Shown one piece after another: positions 15,270 to 24,292 of a stretch of 64,000 bases of DNA. The stretch spans positions 1 to 64,000 of the forward strand of contig NZ_JACHWH010000007.1 of assembly GCF_014191255.1 (NCBI RefSeq). The letters run 5' to 3'. The notes under the pieces were generated by a model. That model was not told the DNA's origin. It did no database searches and worked only from the letters and a program-made list of their open reading frames with translations. Within the stretch, counting starts at the first letter, position 1, and every line of letters starts with the position of its first letter. The DNA is from Amycolatopsis bartoniae. GTDB taxonomy: Bacteria > Actinomycetota > Actinomycetes > Mycobacteriales > Pseudonocardiaceae. A program made the translations under genes and the position numbers.

Positions 15270-15282
15270 ATAACAGCGTTAT
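15270..15282. promoter_or_regulatory. Inverted repeat in the P450/DUF4188 divergent promoter
   Basis: ATAAC-AGC-GTTAT is a perfect 5-3-5 inverted repeat, preceded by two further TAAC half-sites at 15245 and 15259. It is unusually AT-rich for this window and ends 10 bp before the GTG of the DUF4188 gene, so it could block that promoter or its ribosome site. No regulator gene is adjacent. Confidence 0.45.
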
Positions 15283-15292
15283 GGAGGTAGTC

Positions 15293-15808
15293 GTGAGCGA
15301 GATCTTCCCCGGCCGCTGGACCGCGAGGCCGGACCGGTCGGCGCAGCCCGGCGAGGCGGTGGTCGTGCTGTTCCTGATCGGCATGCGCGTCAACAAGTGG
15401 TGGCGGATCGACCAGTACCTGTGGGTTTTCCTGGCGATGGGGCGGATGCTGCGCCACCTCGCCCAGCATCCCGAGGCGGGGCTGATCCGGGCGCGCAACT
15501 GGCTGGGCCGCACCACCATGCAGGTCGGGTACTGGCGCAGCCTCGACGACCTGGTCGCGTTCGCCGCGGACGACGGCGCCCCGCACGCACCCGCCTGGCG
15601 GCGGTACTACCGCAAGGCGAGCGCGTCCGGCGCGGTCGGCGTGTGGCACGAGACGTACCTCGTCACCCCGGGCTCGTTCGAGACCATCTACGCGAACATG
15701 CCGAAGTTCGGTCTCGCGGAGGCCCTCGGGCACACGAAGGTGGACCGGACCACGTCCAGCTCCCGGCAACGCGTGGCCCGCGGCCGCGTGTCCACAGTGG
15801 ACAAGTAG
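15293..15808 (+). CDS. DUF4188 domain protein
   Basis: A 171-residue protein matching DUF4188 (PF13826): [10 protein letters not shown] at the start, [61 protein letters not shown], and [27 protein letters not shown]. The fold is related to dimeric alpha-beta barrel proteins such as aldoxime dehydratase, but the catalytic role is not known. GTG at 15293 is chosen because GGAGG lies 5 bp upstream; an in-frame ATG at 15281 has no such site. The gene is divergent from the P450. DUF4188 genes are often near P450 or oxime-forming genes, so a linked oxidation is possible. Confidence 0.85.
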   Translation: MSEIFPGRWTARPDRSAQPGEAVVVLFLIGMRVNKWWRIDQYLWVFLAMGRMLRHLAQHPEAGLIRARNWLGRTTMQVGYWRSLDDLVAFAADDGAPHAPAWRRYYRKASASGAVGVWHETYLVTPGSFETIYANMPKFGLAEALGHTKVDRTTSSSRQRVARGRVSTVDK

Positions 15809-15871
15809 GGTCGATCGCGCACCGGCACCCTTGACGGAAGTCGCGGCGCACGCGACACTACTGCCGCTACA

Positions 15872-15883
15872 GAAAGCGCTTTC
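15872..15883. promoter_or_regulatory. LacI-type palindrome upstream of the GH3 gene
   Basis: GAAAGCGCTTTC is a perfect 12-bp palindrome with the central CG typical of LacI-family sugar regulators. It lies 77 bp upstream of the secreted GH3 enzyme gene. Sugar-responsive repression is therefore likely; no LacI gene is in the window. Confidence 0.55.
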
Positions 15884-15960
15884 CGCACCTTTCCAGCACG
15901 CCTCAGCCAGGGGTTGGTCCGTACCACCGCTCCGGCCCCGCACCCACCGCGGGAGACGGT

Positions 15961-18900
15961 ATGACGGCCCACTGGTTCCACCTCGTCCGCGTCCGGCGCG
16001 CCCTCGTCGCGCTCCTCGCCGCGATTGGCCTGGGCGCCTACGCGCTCGTCGTGGCGGAACCGGCGGCGGCCGCGACCCTGCTGTCGCAAGGGAAGACGGC
16101 CACCGCCTCCTCGGCCCAGGCGGGGAACGCCGCGGCCGCAGCGGTGGACGGCGACACCGGCACCCGGTGGGAAAGCGCCTGGGCCGACCCGCAGTGGATC
16201 CAGGTGGACCTCGGCGCCCCGGCGTCGATCGGCCAGGTCGTGCTCCAGTGGGAGACCGCGTCCGCGAAGTCCTACCAGCTCCAGGTTTCCACCGACGCCG
16301 CCACCTGGACCACCGTGTACTCGACGACCACCGGAGCGGGTGGCACCGAAAGCCTGACGGTGAACGGAACCGGGCGGTACGTGCGCCTGACGGGCACCGC
16401 GCGCAACACCGGGTACGGCTACAGCCTCTGGGAGTTCCAGGTCTACGGCACCACCGGCTCGGGCTCCGCGTCCTGCGGCACCACCGACGCCGCGCTGAAC
16501 AGGCCCGCCACCGCGTCGTCGGCGGAGAACGCGGGCACCCCGGCGAGCGCGGCCTTCGACGGCGACACCGGCACCCGCTGGTCCAGCGCGGCGAGCGACC
16601 CCCAGTGGCTCCAGGTCGATCTCGGCGCGGTCCAGACCCTCTGCCGGGCCTCGCTGATGTGGGAGGCGGCCTACGCCACCGCGTTCCAGCTCCAGGTCTC
16701 CACCGACGGCGCGACGTGGACCCCGGTCTACTCCACGACGACGGGCACCGGCGGAACGCAGACGCTGGACGTCAGCGGCACCGGCCGGTACGTGCGGATG
16801 TACGGGACGGCGCGGGCCACCGGTTACGGCTACTCGCTCTGGTCGCTGCAGGTCTACACCACCAGCGCCGGCGGGTGCTCGGCCCCGGTGATCTCGTCGT
16901 TCGCGCCGGTGCAGGCGTCTTCGTTCGTGGCCGGCAACGCTCCGGCCGCGGCACTGGACGGCCGGACCACGACGCGCTGGGAAAGCCAGGCCAGCGATCC
17001 ACAGTGGATCGCGACAGACCTCGGCGGCACGGCCACGGTCAACTGCGTGGTGCTGAACTGGGAAAGCGCTTACGCGTCGGCCTACACCATCGACGTCTCC
17101 CCCGACGGCCGGACGTGGACCACCGTTTTCTCCACCACCAGCGGCAAAGGCGGCGTGGAGACGCTGAGCCTCTCCGGTAGCGGACGGTTCATCCGGATGA
17201 ACGGCACGACGAGGGCCACCGGCTACGGCTACTCGCTGTGGGAGTTCGAGGTGCACGGCACGGTCGACACGTCGGCCGCGGCCCCGACGATCCTGTCCGC
17301 GCCCACGAAACCCCCGGCCACCACGGGACAGTTCGCGCTCACCTCGCCCGCCGGCGGCGCAATGGTCACCGACACCCGGCGCCCGGCAATGACCTGGGCG
17401 GCGGTGCCCGGCACCGCGCACTACCAGGTGTGGCTCAACATCAGCCGCACCGACTACGACTTCACCGCGTCGGGCAACCTGCTCGACTTCTACACCAAGG
17501 TGGCCGAACCCACCGGCACCGCCTACACGCCGACGTGGGACCTGCCCGACCGCTGGACCTACCGGTGGTTCGTCGTGTCGGTCGATGCGGCGGGCGCCAC
17601 GAAGACGTCGGACATCGCGACGTTCAGCCTCTACCATCCGGCGGTGACCGCGGCCGGGGACGGCGTGCCGGTCGTCAACGGCATGCGCGATCTGAACAAG
17701 GACGGTGCGATCGAGCCGTACGAGGACTGGCACCAGCCGGTGGCCACGCGGGTGAACGACCTGCTCTCGCGGATGACCCCGCAGGAGAAGGCGTACCAGA
17801 TGTTCTACAACAACCAGACCTATCCGCAGTCCGGCTGGATCTTCGGCCCGGCGCAGCCGCAGGACCTCAACGGCTGGCTGGTCGCCTCCGCGGGCACGCG
17901 GCTCGGCATTCCGCCGGTCGCGGCGGGCGACACGATCATGGGGTACGAGACGACGTACCCGGCGCAGAGCGCACTCGCCGCGGGCCAGGACTACGCACTG
18001 GACTACCAGCTCGGCGACCTGCAGCGGCGGGAGGAGGTCGCCGCCGGGGCGCGCGGCGTCCTCGGGCCGCTCGCCGAGGTGGGCACCAAGGTGCTCTACC
18101 CGCGCATCCAGGAGGGCAACGGCGAGAACGCGCAGGTCGCGGCCGCCCAGGTGCGGGCGCTGGTGGCGGGCCTGCAGGGCGGGCCGGAGCTGAACCCGTC
18201 GTCGGTGCTGGCGACCGTCAAGCACTGGCCGGGCGAGGGCGTCGGCGGCGAAGCGGGCATCACCTTCGACGCGACCACGATCAAGTACACGATGATCCCG
18301 TGGACGGCGGCGCTGGAGGCGAACGCGGGCAGCATCATGACCGGCTACGCGGGCAGCTCGTACCTCGACCCCAGCGGGGCGGGCGCGGGCAACAGCGCGC
18401 CGATCATCGATTACCTGCGGCAGACCATGGGCTACCCCGGCCTGATCACCACCGACTGGCTGCCGTCCGGCGCGTGGGTGAGCGCGGCGAACGCCGGCGC
18501 CGACGTCATGGGCGGCGCCGACCCCGGTGCCGCGGACTTCTCCCTCGACAGCTTCATCGCGAGCGTGCCGTCGAGCCGGATCGACGACTCGGTGCGCCAG
18601 ATCCTGACGGTGAAGTTCAAGCTCGGCGTGTTCGAGACCCCCTACGGCGACCCGGCCAACGCGCCGTACCGCTTCCACCAGCCGGCGTCCGCGGCGCTGG
18701 TGCAGCAGGCCGCGCAGGAATCGATGACGCTGCTGAAGAACGACGGCGTGCTGCCGGTCAAGCTCAACGCGGGCGACAACATCGTGGTGACCGGCGCGCG
18801 GGCGGCGGACGGCGCGTCGTGCTGCCTGTGGACCAGCTACTTCCACTCGCAGTACGGCTCGCTCGACTTCCTGGACGCGATCAGGGCCCGGGCCGCGACG

Positions 18901-19440
18901 GCCGGGGTGAACGTCTACCAGGACTCGTCACCCACGCCGCCGAAACTGGCCGTGGTGGCGGTCGGCGAGGCGTCCTACACGCACGCCACGAACTGGGTGA
19001 AGGAGCAGCCGTCCCTGCCCGCCGACCAGGTGGCGCTCATCCAGAACTACCGCAACCAGGGCATTCCCGTCGTGGTGCTGCTGGTGCTGCCGCGGCCGTA
19101 CGTGATCACGGACTGGAACGGCCTCGCCGACGCACTCGTCGTGACGTACCGGGGCGGCGAGGGCATGGGACCGGCCGCCGCCGGCCTGCTGTTCGGTGAC
19201 TACGCGCCTCGCGGACGGCTGCCCTGGCAGCTGCCGCGCAGCCTGGACCAGGTCCTCGTGCCGGGCGGCACGGACGTCCCCGCGGACGCGGTCGAACACT
19301 GGGACCTGCCGTACGATCTCGGCGCCACCGACGCGGAACGGGCCGACATCAGGGCCCGCATCGCCGCCGGGCAGCCGGTGCCCACCACCTACGGAAACCC
19401 GCTCTACCCCTACGGCGCCGGGTTGCAGGGGTGGCACTGA
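15961..19440 (+). CDS. Secreted glycoside hydrolase family 3 enzyme with three discoidin (F5/8 type C) domains
   Basis: A 1159-residue exported enzyme. Residues 1-37 form a signal peptide (cleavage near AAAA). Three F5/8-type-C/CBM32-like repeats follow at about 38-162, 172-299 and 306-433; each has the blocks DGDTGTRW or [18 protein letters not shown] text and the end GYGYSLW. A fibronectin-like segment (about 445-560) and a calcium-loop-like [14 protein letters not shown] (about 573) lead to the GH3 barrel and C-terminal domain (about 590-1159). The GH3 nucleophile is probably Asp in GLITTDWLP (about 831), with KHWPGEG at about 755. It should split beta-linked glucosyl, xylosyl or related residues from bound polysaccharide. 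A LacI-type operator lies upstream, and GGGAGA precedes the ATG. Confidence 0.92.
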   Translation: MTAHWFHLVRVRRALVALLAAIGLGAYALVVAEPAAAATLLSQGKTATASSAQAGNAAAAAVDGDTGTRWESAWADPQWIQVDLGAPASIGQVVLQWETASAKSYQLQVSTDAATWTTVYSTTTGAGGTESLTVNGTGRYVRLTGTARNTGYGYSLWEFQVYGTTGSGSASCGTTDAALNRPATASSAENAGTPASAAFDGDTGTRWSSAASDPQWLQVDLGAVQTLCRASLMWEAAYATAFQLQVSTDGATWTPVYSTTTGTGGTQTLDVSGTGRYVRMYGTARATGYGYSLWSLQVYTTSAGGCSAPVISSFAPVQASSFVAGNAPAAALDGRTTTRWESQASDPQWIATDLGGTATVNCVVLNWESAYASAYTIDVSPDGRTWTTVFSTTSGKGGVETLSLSGSGRFIRMNGTTRATGYGYSLWEFEVHGTVDTSAAAPTILSAPTKPPATTGQFALTSPAGGAMVTDTRRPAMTWAAVPGTAHYQVWLNISRTDYDFTASGNLLDFYTKVAEPTGTAYTPTWDLPDRWTYRWFVVSVDAAGATKTSDIATFSLYHPAVTAAGDGVPVVNGMRDLNKDGAIEPYEDWHQPVATRVNDLLSRMTPQEKAYQMFYNNQTYPQSGWIFGPAQPQDLNGWLVASAGTRLGIPPVAAGDTIMGYETTYPAQSALAAGQDYALDYQLGDLQRREEVAAGARGVLGPLAEVGTKVLYPRIQEGNGENAQVAAAQVRALVAGLQGGPELNPSSVLATVKHWPGEGVGGEAGITFDATTIKYTMIPWTAALEANAGSIMTGYAGSSYLDPSGAGAGNSAPIIDYLRQTMGYPGLITTDWLPSGAWVSAANAGADVMGGADPGAADFSLDSFIASVPSSRIDDSVRQILTVKFKLGVFETPYGDPANAPYRFHQPASAALVQQAAQESMTLLKNDGVLPVKLNAGDNIVVTGARAADGASCCLWTSYFHSQYGSLDFLDAIRARAATAGVNVYQDSSPTPPKLAVVAVGEASYTHATNWVKEQPSLPADQVALIQNYRNQGIPVVVLLVLPRPYVITDWNGLADALVVTYRGGEGMGPAAAGLLFGDYAPRGRLPWQLPRSLDQVLVPGGTDVPADAVEHWDLPYDLGATDAERADIRARIAAGQPVPTTYGNPLYPYGAGLQGWH

Positions 19441-19469
19441 GTCCATTGAGGACGGTTGGGTGACTCAGT
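19436..19469. terminator. Possible hairpin after the GH3 gene
   Basis: ACTGAGTC (19436-19443) and GACTCAGT (19462-19469) form a perfect 8-bp stem around an 18-base loop, starting in the GH3 stop codon and reaching the end of the convergent endonuclease V relic. The loop is long and there is no T-run, so termination is only a suggestion. Confidence 0.35.
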
Positions 19470-19722
19470 CCTTCCGGGCCACTGTGGACTCGTGGTCGGC
19501 GGCCCGGACGGGCTCCGGCAGCCGGTAGCGCGGGGTGAGGCGGAGGACGAGCTCCACGGCCGTCTCCACGCTCACCCGGTGGCCGGGCGACACGTAGACG
19601 GGCTTGATCCCGGCCTGCGTGCGCACCGCGTAGCCGGCCGCCCGGCCGTCCAGCCGCACCGGCGACCGGTCACCCCGCTCCCGGCCCGGTTCGGCGTGTC
19701 CGCCCACCAGGGGGCGCAGCCC
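19465..19722 (-). pseudogene. Truncated endonuclease V (nfi) relic, C-terminal part only
   Basis: About 85 residues read like the last third of endonuclease V (deoxyinosine 3'-endonuclease): GGHAEPGRERGDRSPV, GIKPVYVSPGHRVSVETAVEL and TPRYRLPEPVRAADHES. The GHR(V/I)S and YRLPEP blocks are hallmarks of the family. The N-terminal two thirds, including the catalytic Asp/Glu residues, are absent; upstream in this frame there is only about 70 bp before the IclR stop, with no family sequence in any frame. The fragment therefore cannot be a working nuclease. A 5' deletion, perhaps when the IclR cluster arrived, is the simplest explanation. Confidence 0.75.
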
Positions 19723-19793
19723 GTCCTGCGGCCCGGCGGCCTCGGTTTCGTCGCGTGGCCGCGGAACCTCCCCGCGGAACAGCATTCCGCCGG

Positions 19794-20594
19794 TCAGCTC
19801 ACTTCGCCGAGGTCCACGGCGTGGCCCAAGCGCGACGACAGCGTGGCCGCCGCCTCGCGGACGCCCGTGATCACGCCGAGCAGGTGGCTGCCCCGGAAGT
19901 TCACCACCGGGCCGCCCAGGCTGATCGTCGCCTGGAGGACTCCGCCGCGGCCGAAGACCGGCGCCGCCACCGCGCCGACGCCCACCAGGTAGTCCTCGTC
20001 GCTGATCGTGTAGCCCTCGGCGCGGATCTTGTCCAGCTGCCCGGCCAGCACGCCCGGATTCACGACGGTCTGGTCCGTGAAGCGCTCCAACGGCCCGGAC
20101 AGCCAGCGCTCCCGCACCTCGGGCAGGTACGCCAGTATCGTCATCGGCCCCGCCGCCGCGTGGTACGGCAGCACCGTGCCCACGCTGATGTGCTTGACCG
20201 TCAACGGGCCCGAGCCCTCGAACAGGTCGATCACCACGGCCCCGCCGTCGCCCGGGATCATCAGGTACGCGGTGTCGCCGAACTGCTCGGCCAGCTCCAG
20301 CAGCAGCGGGCGCGCCTCGTCGCGGAGGCTGAACCCGGCGAGCGCGATCGAGCCGAGGCTGAACAGCTTCATCCCGATCTTGTACTCGCCCTCGACGGTC
20401 TTGGTCAGCCAGCCCATCCGCACGAGCGTGGCGAGCAGCCGGTGCGTCGTCGTCTTGTTGAGCCCCGTCGCGTCCGCCAGCTCGGTGAGCCCGAGCGCCG
20501 GATGCCCCTGGTCGAACGCTTCGAGCAGCTGCCCGGCCCGGCGCACGGAGTTCACCAGGTTCTTCGCGTCGTCCCCGCCCGCGGTGGCAGTCAT
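19794..20594 (-). CDS. IclR-family transcriptional regulator
   Basis: A 266-residue regulator with an N-terminal winged helix (about 15-75: VRRAGQLLEAFDQ, GLTELADATGLNKTTTHRLLATLVRMGWL) and the C-terminal IclR effector domain (about 90-260: GSIALAGFSLRDEARPLLLELAEQFGDTAYL, IRAEGYTISDEDYLVGVGAVAAPVF). ATG at 20594 has GAGGAG upstream and replaces a longer, unsupported start. It is divergent from the MFS transporter at 20736. A 14-bp box found before that gene and again before the lyase gene at 26426 is its best candidate operator, so it probably controls the whole 20736-26426 set. Confidence 0.92.
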   Translation of the reverse strand: MTATAGGDDAKNLVNSVRRAGQLLEAFDQGHPALGLTELADATGLNKTTTHRLLATLVRMGWLTKTVEGEYKIGMKLFSLGSIALAGFSLRDEARPLLLELAEQFGDTAYLMIPGDGGAVVIDLFEGSGPLTVKHISVGTVLPYHAAAGPMTILAYLPEVRERWLSGPLERFTDQTVVNPGVLAGQLDKIRAEGYTISDEDYLVGVGAVAAPVFGRGGVLQATISLGGPVVNFRGSHLLGVITGVREAAATLSSRLGHAVDLGEVS

Positions 20595-20712
20595 GGCGCT
20601 CCTCGTCCCCCGTAACTCTTTCACCATACGGTACACGCTTCGTTTTCAGATTCGACACCTGCCGCGTTCTTGACCGGGGACAACCCACCTTCTACTGTTT
20701 TTCGGAACAGGG

Positions 20713-20726
20713 TTCGTAATCCGGAA
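20713..20726 (+). promoter_or_regulatory. Shared 14-bp box, candidate IclR operator A
   Basis: TTCGTAATCCGGAA is an imperfect palindrome with TTC and GAA ends, located 9 bp before the MFS start. The identical 14 bases occur on the opposite strand at 26440-26453, 13 bp before the lyase gene. Two exact copies in the promoters of two units of one cluster argue for a common regulator, most simply the neighbouring IclR protein. Confidence 0.6.
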
Positions 20727-20735
20727 AGGTGCTCA

Positions 20736-22055
20736 ATGGAGACCACCAGCCTGTCCGCCGGCGCCGCCGCGCCCGCGTTCTCCCCCAGACTCACCCGCCG
20801 CGCCGCGCTCGCGGGCGGCGTCGGGACTCTCATCGAGTACTACGACTTCAGCGTGTACGGCTTCCTCACCGTCACGATCGCCCCGCTGTTCTTCCCGAAC
20901 GCCAACAGCACCGCGTCGATGCTCTCCGCGCTCGCGGTGTTCGCGTCGGGCTACCTCGTGCGCCCGCTGGGCGGCATCTTCTTCGGCTGGCTCGGCGACC
21001 GCTCCGGCAGGCGGGTGCCGCTCGTGGCGACCGTGCTGGGCATGGGTGTCTGCTCCGGGCTGCTCGGCGCGCTGCCGACGTTCGCCTCCGCCGGGGTGCT
21101 CGCGCCGTTGCTGCTCGTCGTGCTGCGGCTCGCGGGCGGGTTCTGCGCGGGCGGTGAGATCGGCGGCGCGGCCACGTACATCGCCGAGTCGACGCCACCG
21201 CGGCGGCGGGGTTTCTTCGGTTCGTTCACGCCGTTCGGCTCGACGTTCGGCTTCGCGGTGGCGGCGATGGTCGTCGGCATCGTGTCGAGCGCCGCGACCT
21301 CGGCGTCGATGAGCTCGTGGGCGTGGCGGCTGCCGTTCCTGCTGTGCCTGCCGCTCGCCGTGCTGTGCCTGCTGGCCCGCGCGCGGCTGGAGGACACGCC
21401 GGAGTTCACGCGGCAGGTCGCCGAGGGCGGGCAGGCGAAGCGGCCGCCGCTGCTGGAGGTGCTGCGCACGCGCCCGCTGTCGGTGCTGCGCGTGATCGGC
21501 CTCGCCGTGGCGACGAACGGCACCGGCTACATCGGACTGACGTACGTCAGCGTGTACCTGATCAAGACCCTGCACTTCCCGGCGAACCAGGTGTACTGGC
21601 TGTCGGCGGCCGTGATCGCGCTGGCGTGCCTGACGATGCCGCTGACCGGGCTGCTGTCGGACCGGTGGGGGCGGCGGAAGGTGCTGGTGACCGGGCTCGT
21701 CGGCTACCTGGTCGTCGCGTACCCGGTGCTCGCGGTGATGGGCGGGGCGGGGAACCTGTTCGTCATCGGGCTCGTGTACCTGGTCTACATGGTGCTCAAC
21801 GGGTTCCTGCAGGTGCCGGCGTTCCCGCTGTTCACGGAGCTGTTCCCGGGCCGGATCCGGTACACCGGGGTGGCGCTGGGCTTCAACCTGGGCACCATCC
21901 TGGCCGGCGGCACGGCCCCGTACGTGGCGACGCTGCTGGTGGCGAAGACGGGTGACCACGAGTCCCCGGCGTTCTGGGTGATCGGCGTCGCGGTGGTCGG
22001 CCTGATCAGCCTGGTTGGCCTCCGCGAAACGGCGAACACACGCCTGCCGCAGTAG
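20736..22055 (+). CDS. MFS transporter, metabolite:H+ symporter (MHS) family
   Basis: A 439-residue membrane protein with about 12 hydrophobic segments. MHS-family marks are EYYDFSVYGFLTVTIAPLFFP in the first helix, LGGIFFGWLGDRSGRR in the first cytoplasmic loop, and DRWGRRKVL in the second half. MHS members bring in organic acids such as citrate, alpha-ketoglutarate, shikimate and dicarboxylates with protons. Its neighbours (IclR, a LeuCD-like hydro-lyase and a PEP-mutase-type lyase) suggest a branched di- or tricarboxylate as substrate. GGAAAGG precedes the ATG at 20736. A strong bidirectional terminator follows the stop. Confidence 0.9.
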   Translation: METTSLSAGAAAPAFSPRLTRRAALAGGVGTLIEYYDFSVYGFLTVTIAPLFFPNANSTASMLSALAVFASGYLVRPLGGIFFGWLGDRSGRRVPLVATVLGMGVCSGLLGALPTFASAGVLAPLLLVVLRLAGGFCAGGEIGGAATYIAESTPPRRRGFFGSFTPFGSTFGFAVAAMVVGIVSSAATSASMSSWAWRLPFLLCLPLAVLCLLARARLEDTPEFTRQVAEGGQAKRPPLLEVLRTRPLSVLRVIGLAVATNGTGYIGLTYVSVYLIKTLHFPANQVYWLSAAVIALACLTMPLTGLLSDRWGRRKVLVTGLVGYLVVAYPVLAVMGGAGNLFVIGLVYLVYMVLNGFLQVPAFPLFTELFPGRIRYTGVALGFNLGTILAGGTAPYVATLLVAKTGDHESPAFWVIGVAVVGLISLVGLRETANTRLPQ

Positions 22056-22066
22056 ACCCGAAAACG

Positions 22067-22098
22067 AGGCCCCCGGCGGGAAATCCCGCCGGGGGCCT
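22067..22098. terminator. Strong bidirectional terminator
   Basis: A perfect 14-bp stem (AGGCCCCCGGCGGG with CCCGCCGGGGGCCT) encloses a 4-base loop AAAT. On the plus strand it is followed by TC, and on the minus strand by CGTTTT. It lies between the convergent stops of the MFS gene and the acyl-CoA synthetase gene and can serve both. Confidence 0.85.
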
Positions 22099-22112
22099 TC
22101 GTCGTGCCGTGG

Positions 22113-23753
22113 TCATCCCTTGCGCAGCTCCCGGCGGAGGATCTTCCCGCTCGCGGTCTTCGGGAGCTCGTCCACGAAGAACACCGCGCGCGGGTACTTG
22201 TACGCCGCCATGCGGTCGCGGCAGAACGCGATGAGCTCGTCGGCGGTCACGACCGCCCCCGGCTGCAACGAGACGAACGCGTGCACCGTCTCGCCGCGGT
22301 AGGCGTCCGGCACCCCGACCACCGCCGCCTCGCGGACCGCCGGGTGGCTGTACAGCACGTCCTCCACCTCGCGCGGCCACACCTTGTACCCGGACGCGAT
22401 GATCATGTCCTTCTTGCGGTCCACGAGGTAGAACCAGCCCTCGGCGTCCCTGAACCCGACATCGCCCGTGTGCAGCTCGCCGCCGGGGAACGCCGCCTCG
22501 CTCGCGTCCGGGCGCCGCCAGTAGCCCGCCGCGACCTGCGGCCCCGAGATCAGCACCTCGCCGACCTCGCCGGGCGGCAGCTCCACGCCGTCCTCGTCGA
22601 CGATGCGCGAGTGCACCGACGCGATCGGCACCCCGATCGACAGCGCACCCGACGCCGGGTCGACCGGCGCGCGGCGGCCCGGCGGCACGAGGTGCGTGAT
22701 CGACGAGGTCTCCGTGAGCCCGTAGGCGTTGTGGATGTAACCGCCGAGCTTCTCGCCCAGCTGCTCCCCCACCGCGGGCGCGATCGGCGCCCCGCCGGAC
22801 CAGATCTTCGTCAGGGACCGGAAGTCCTCCGGCCCCGCACCCGGCACCCCGGCCATCGCCGCGTACGCCGTGATCGCGCCGACGGTGAACACCGGCCGGT
22901 GCTCGCGCACCGCGTCGACCATCACCGACGGCTCGAACCGGTGTGCCAGCACGAGCGGCGCGGGCAGCAGCAGCGCCAGCACGCCGTGCCCGACCAGCCC
23001 GGTGATGTGGAACAGCGGCGCCAGCCCGAGGATCGTGTCCGCGGGCCCCAGCTGCATCCACTCGCGGTAGCTGCGCGCGTTGAACACGAAGTTCCGGTGC
23101 GTCAGCACCGCGCCCTTCGGGTCACCCGTCGTACCGGAGGTGTAGACGAGGAACGCCGGGTCGCCGGGCGCGGCCGAAACCGGCGGCGGCCGCCGGCCGT
23201 CGTACTCGGCCAGCAGCTCCAGCAGGTCCAGCGCCTCCGGCACGCGAAGCCGGTGCGGCGACGGGAAGACCCGCGCGTCGTTGCGGGTCTGCCAGTCCAG
23301 CCCGGAGAACGTGATCACCGTGACCCCGTCCGCCGCCACCCGCGACACGACCGGATACAGCTCGTCGAGGCACAGCACCGCCGACGCGCCGGAGTCCCGC
23401 AGCAGGTGGCCCAGCTCGCGGTCCTTGTACATCGGGTTCGCCGACACCGCGATCCCGCCGGCCTTCCACGCCGCCAGCATGCCGACGACGAACGCCGGGT
23501 CGTTCTGAGAGAACAACACCAGCCGGTCGCCGGGCGCGAACCCGTGCGCCCGCAGCGCGACGGCCAGCGCGTCCGACGCGGTGTCCAGCCGTGCCACGGA
23601 GATCCGGCCGTCGAAGTACCGGATCGCGTCCTGGTCCGGGGCCCGGGCCACGGACGCCGCGAACATCTCCAGCAGGTTGTCGTACTCGGGCTCGAACGCG
23701 TGCGGCTGCCCGTCGCGGTAGAGCCCGAGCCAAGGTCGTTCCGCGTCGCTCAC
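22113..23753 (-). CDS. Acyl-CoA synthetase (AMP-forming)
   Basis: A 546-residue ANL-family enzyme. The P-loop-like A3 motif is LVYTSGTTGDPKGAVLTHRN, the A5 motif is NAYGLTETSSITH, the A7 hinge region is LHTGDVGFRDAEGWFYLVDRKKDMI, and the catalytic Lys lies in ASGKILRREL at the end. It forms an acyl-AMP and then an acyl-CoA from a carboxylate. The GTG start overlaps the end of the small hydro-lyase subunit by 4 bp, so it belongs to that transcript. If the upstream lyase releases propionate or a similar acid, this enzyme would activate it; that is inference. Aromatic acids are an alternative substrate. Confidence 0.9.
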   Translation of the reverse strand: MSDAERPWLGLYRDGQPHAFEPEYDNLLEMFAASVARAPDQDAIRYFDGRISVARLDTASDALAVALRAHGFAPGDRLVLFSQNDPAFVVGMLAAWKAGGIAVSANPMYKDRELGHLLRDSGASAVLCLDELYPVVSRVAADGVTVITFSGLDWQTRNDARVFPSPHRLRVPEALDLLELLAEYDGRRPPPVSAAPGDPAFLVYTSGTTGDPKGAVLTHRNFVFNARSYREWMQLGPADTILGLAPLFHITGLVGHGVLALLLPAPLVLAHRFEPSVMVDAVREHRPVFTVGAITAYAAMAGVPGAGPEDFRSLTKIWSGGAPIAPAVGEQLGEKLGGYIHNAYGLTETSSITHLVPPGRRAPVDPASGALSIGVPIASVHSRIVDEDGVELPPGEVGEVLISGPQVAAGYWRRPDASEAAFPGGELHTGDVGFRDAEGWFYLVDRKKDMIIASGYKVWPREVEDVLYSHPAVREAAVVGVPDAYRGETVHAFVSLQPGAVVTADELIAFCRDRMAAYKYPRAVFFVDELPKTASGKILRRELRKG

Positions 23754-24292
23754 CGGGTGGACCGTACCCCCGCGGCGGCCGGCGCACGACCCCCGCCGTA
23801 CTGGGCGCGCAGCAGGTTCAGCCCGCCCCCGGCCTCGATCACCTCGATCGCGTGCGCGCTCGGCGGCGTGCCGACGAGGGTCTCGCCGGTGCGCGCGTTG
23901 TGGACGGTCGCGGCCTTCCAGTCGACCTCCAGCTCGTCCCAGCGCTCGACGGCGGACCCGATGCCGGGCACGGTGACCAGCGGCATCCCCTGGTACAGCT
24001 CGCCGCGCCAGAACCCCGGCGCGTACGACTCGGCCACGACGGCGACGACGCCCAGGTTGCGCAGGGAGATCATCGCCGGGTAGTGCGGGTGGCCGTAGCC
24101 GAAGTTCCGGCCACCCACCACGAGATCACCCGGCCGCACTTCGTCCACAAAGGACTCGTCGAACGCTTTCATGCACACCGAGCGCAGCTTGTCCGGGTCG
24201 TAGTACTTGATGTTCTCGACGCCGATGATCAGGTCCACGTCGAAGTCGTCGCCGAAGACCCACGCGGCCCGGCCGCGGAACACGTCCTTCAC
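23750..24292 (-). CDS. Aconitase-superfamily hydro-lyase, small subunit (LeuD-like)
   Basis: A 180-residue swivel-domain protein of the LeuD/aconitase family. It starts VFRGRAAWVFGDDFDVDLIIG, and the substrate loop reads VGGRNFGYGHPHYPAMISLRNLGVVAVVAES. In isopropylmalate and homoaconitate isomerases this loop is normally GRNFGCGSSREHA; here GCGSSREH is replaced by GYGHPHYP, so the natural substrate is probably not isopropylmalate. The GTG start overlaps the stop of the large subunit by 4 bp and has GGGAGGTG upstream. Together they form a two-subunit hydratase like LeuCD or dimethylmaleate hydratase. Confidence 0.85.
   Translation of the reverse strand: MKDVFRGRAAWVFGDDFDVDLIIGVENIKYYDPDKLRSVCMKAFDESFVDEVRPGDLVVGGRNFGYGHPHYPAMISLRNLGVVAVVAESYAPGFWRGELYQGMPLVTVPGIGSAVERWDELEVDWKAATVHNARTGETLVGTPPSAHAIEVIEAGGGLNLLRAQYGGGRAPAAAGVRSTR

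Noticed and set aside
15688..18846. A long minus-strand open frame (over 1000 codons) opposite the GH3 gene.
   Set aside because: It has no domain-like sequence, is rich in Arg/Gly/Ala/Val/His, and mirrors the codon bias of the GH3 gene. Antisense frames stay open in GC-rich DNA.
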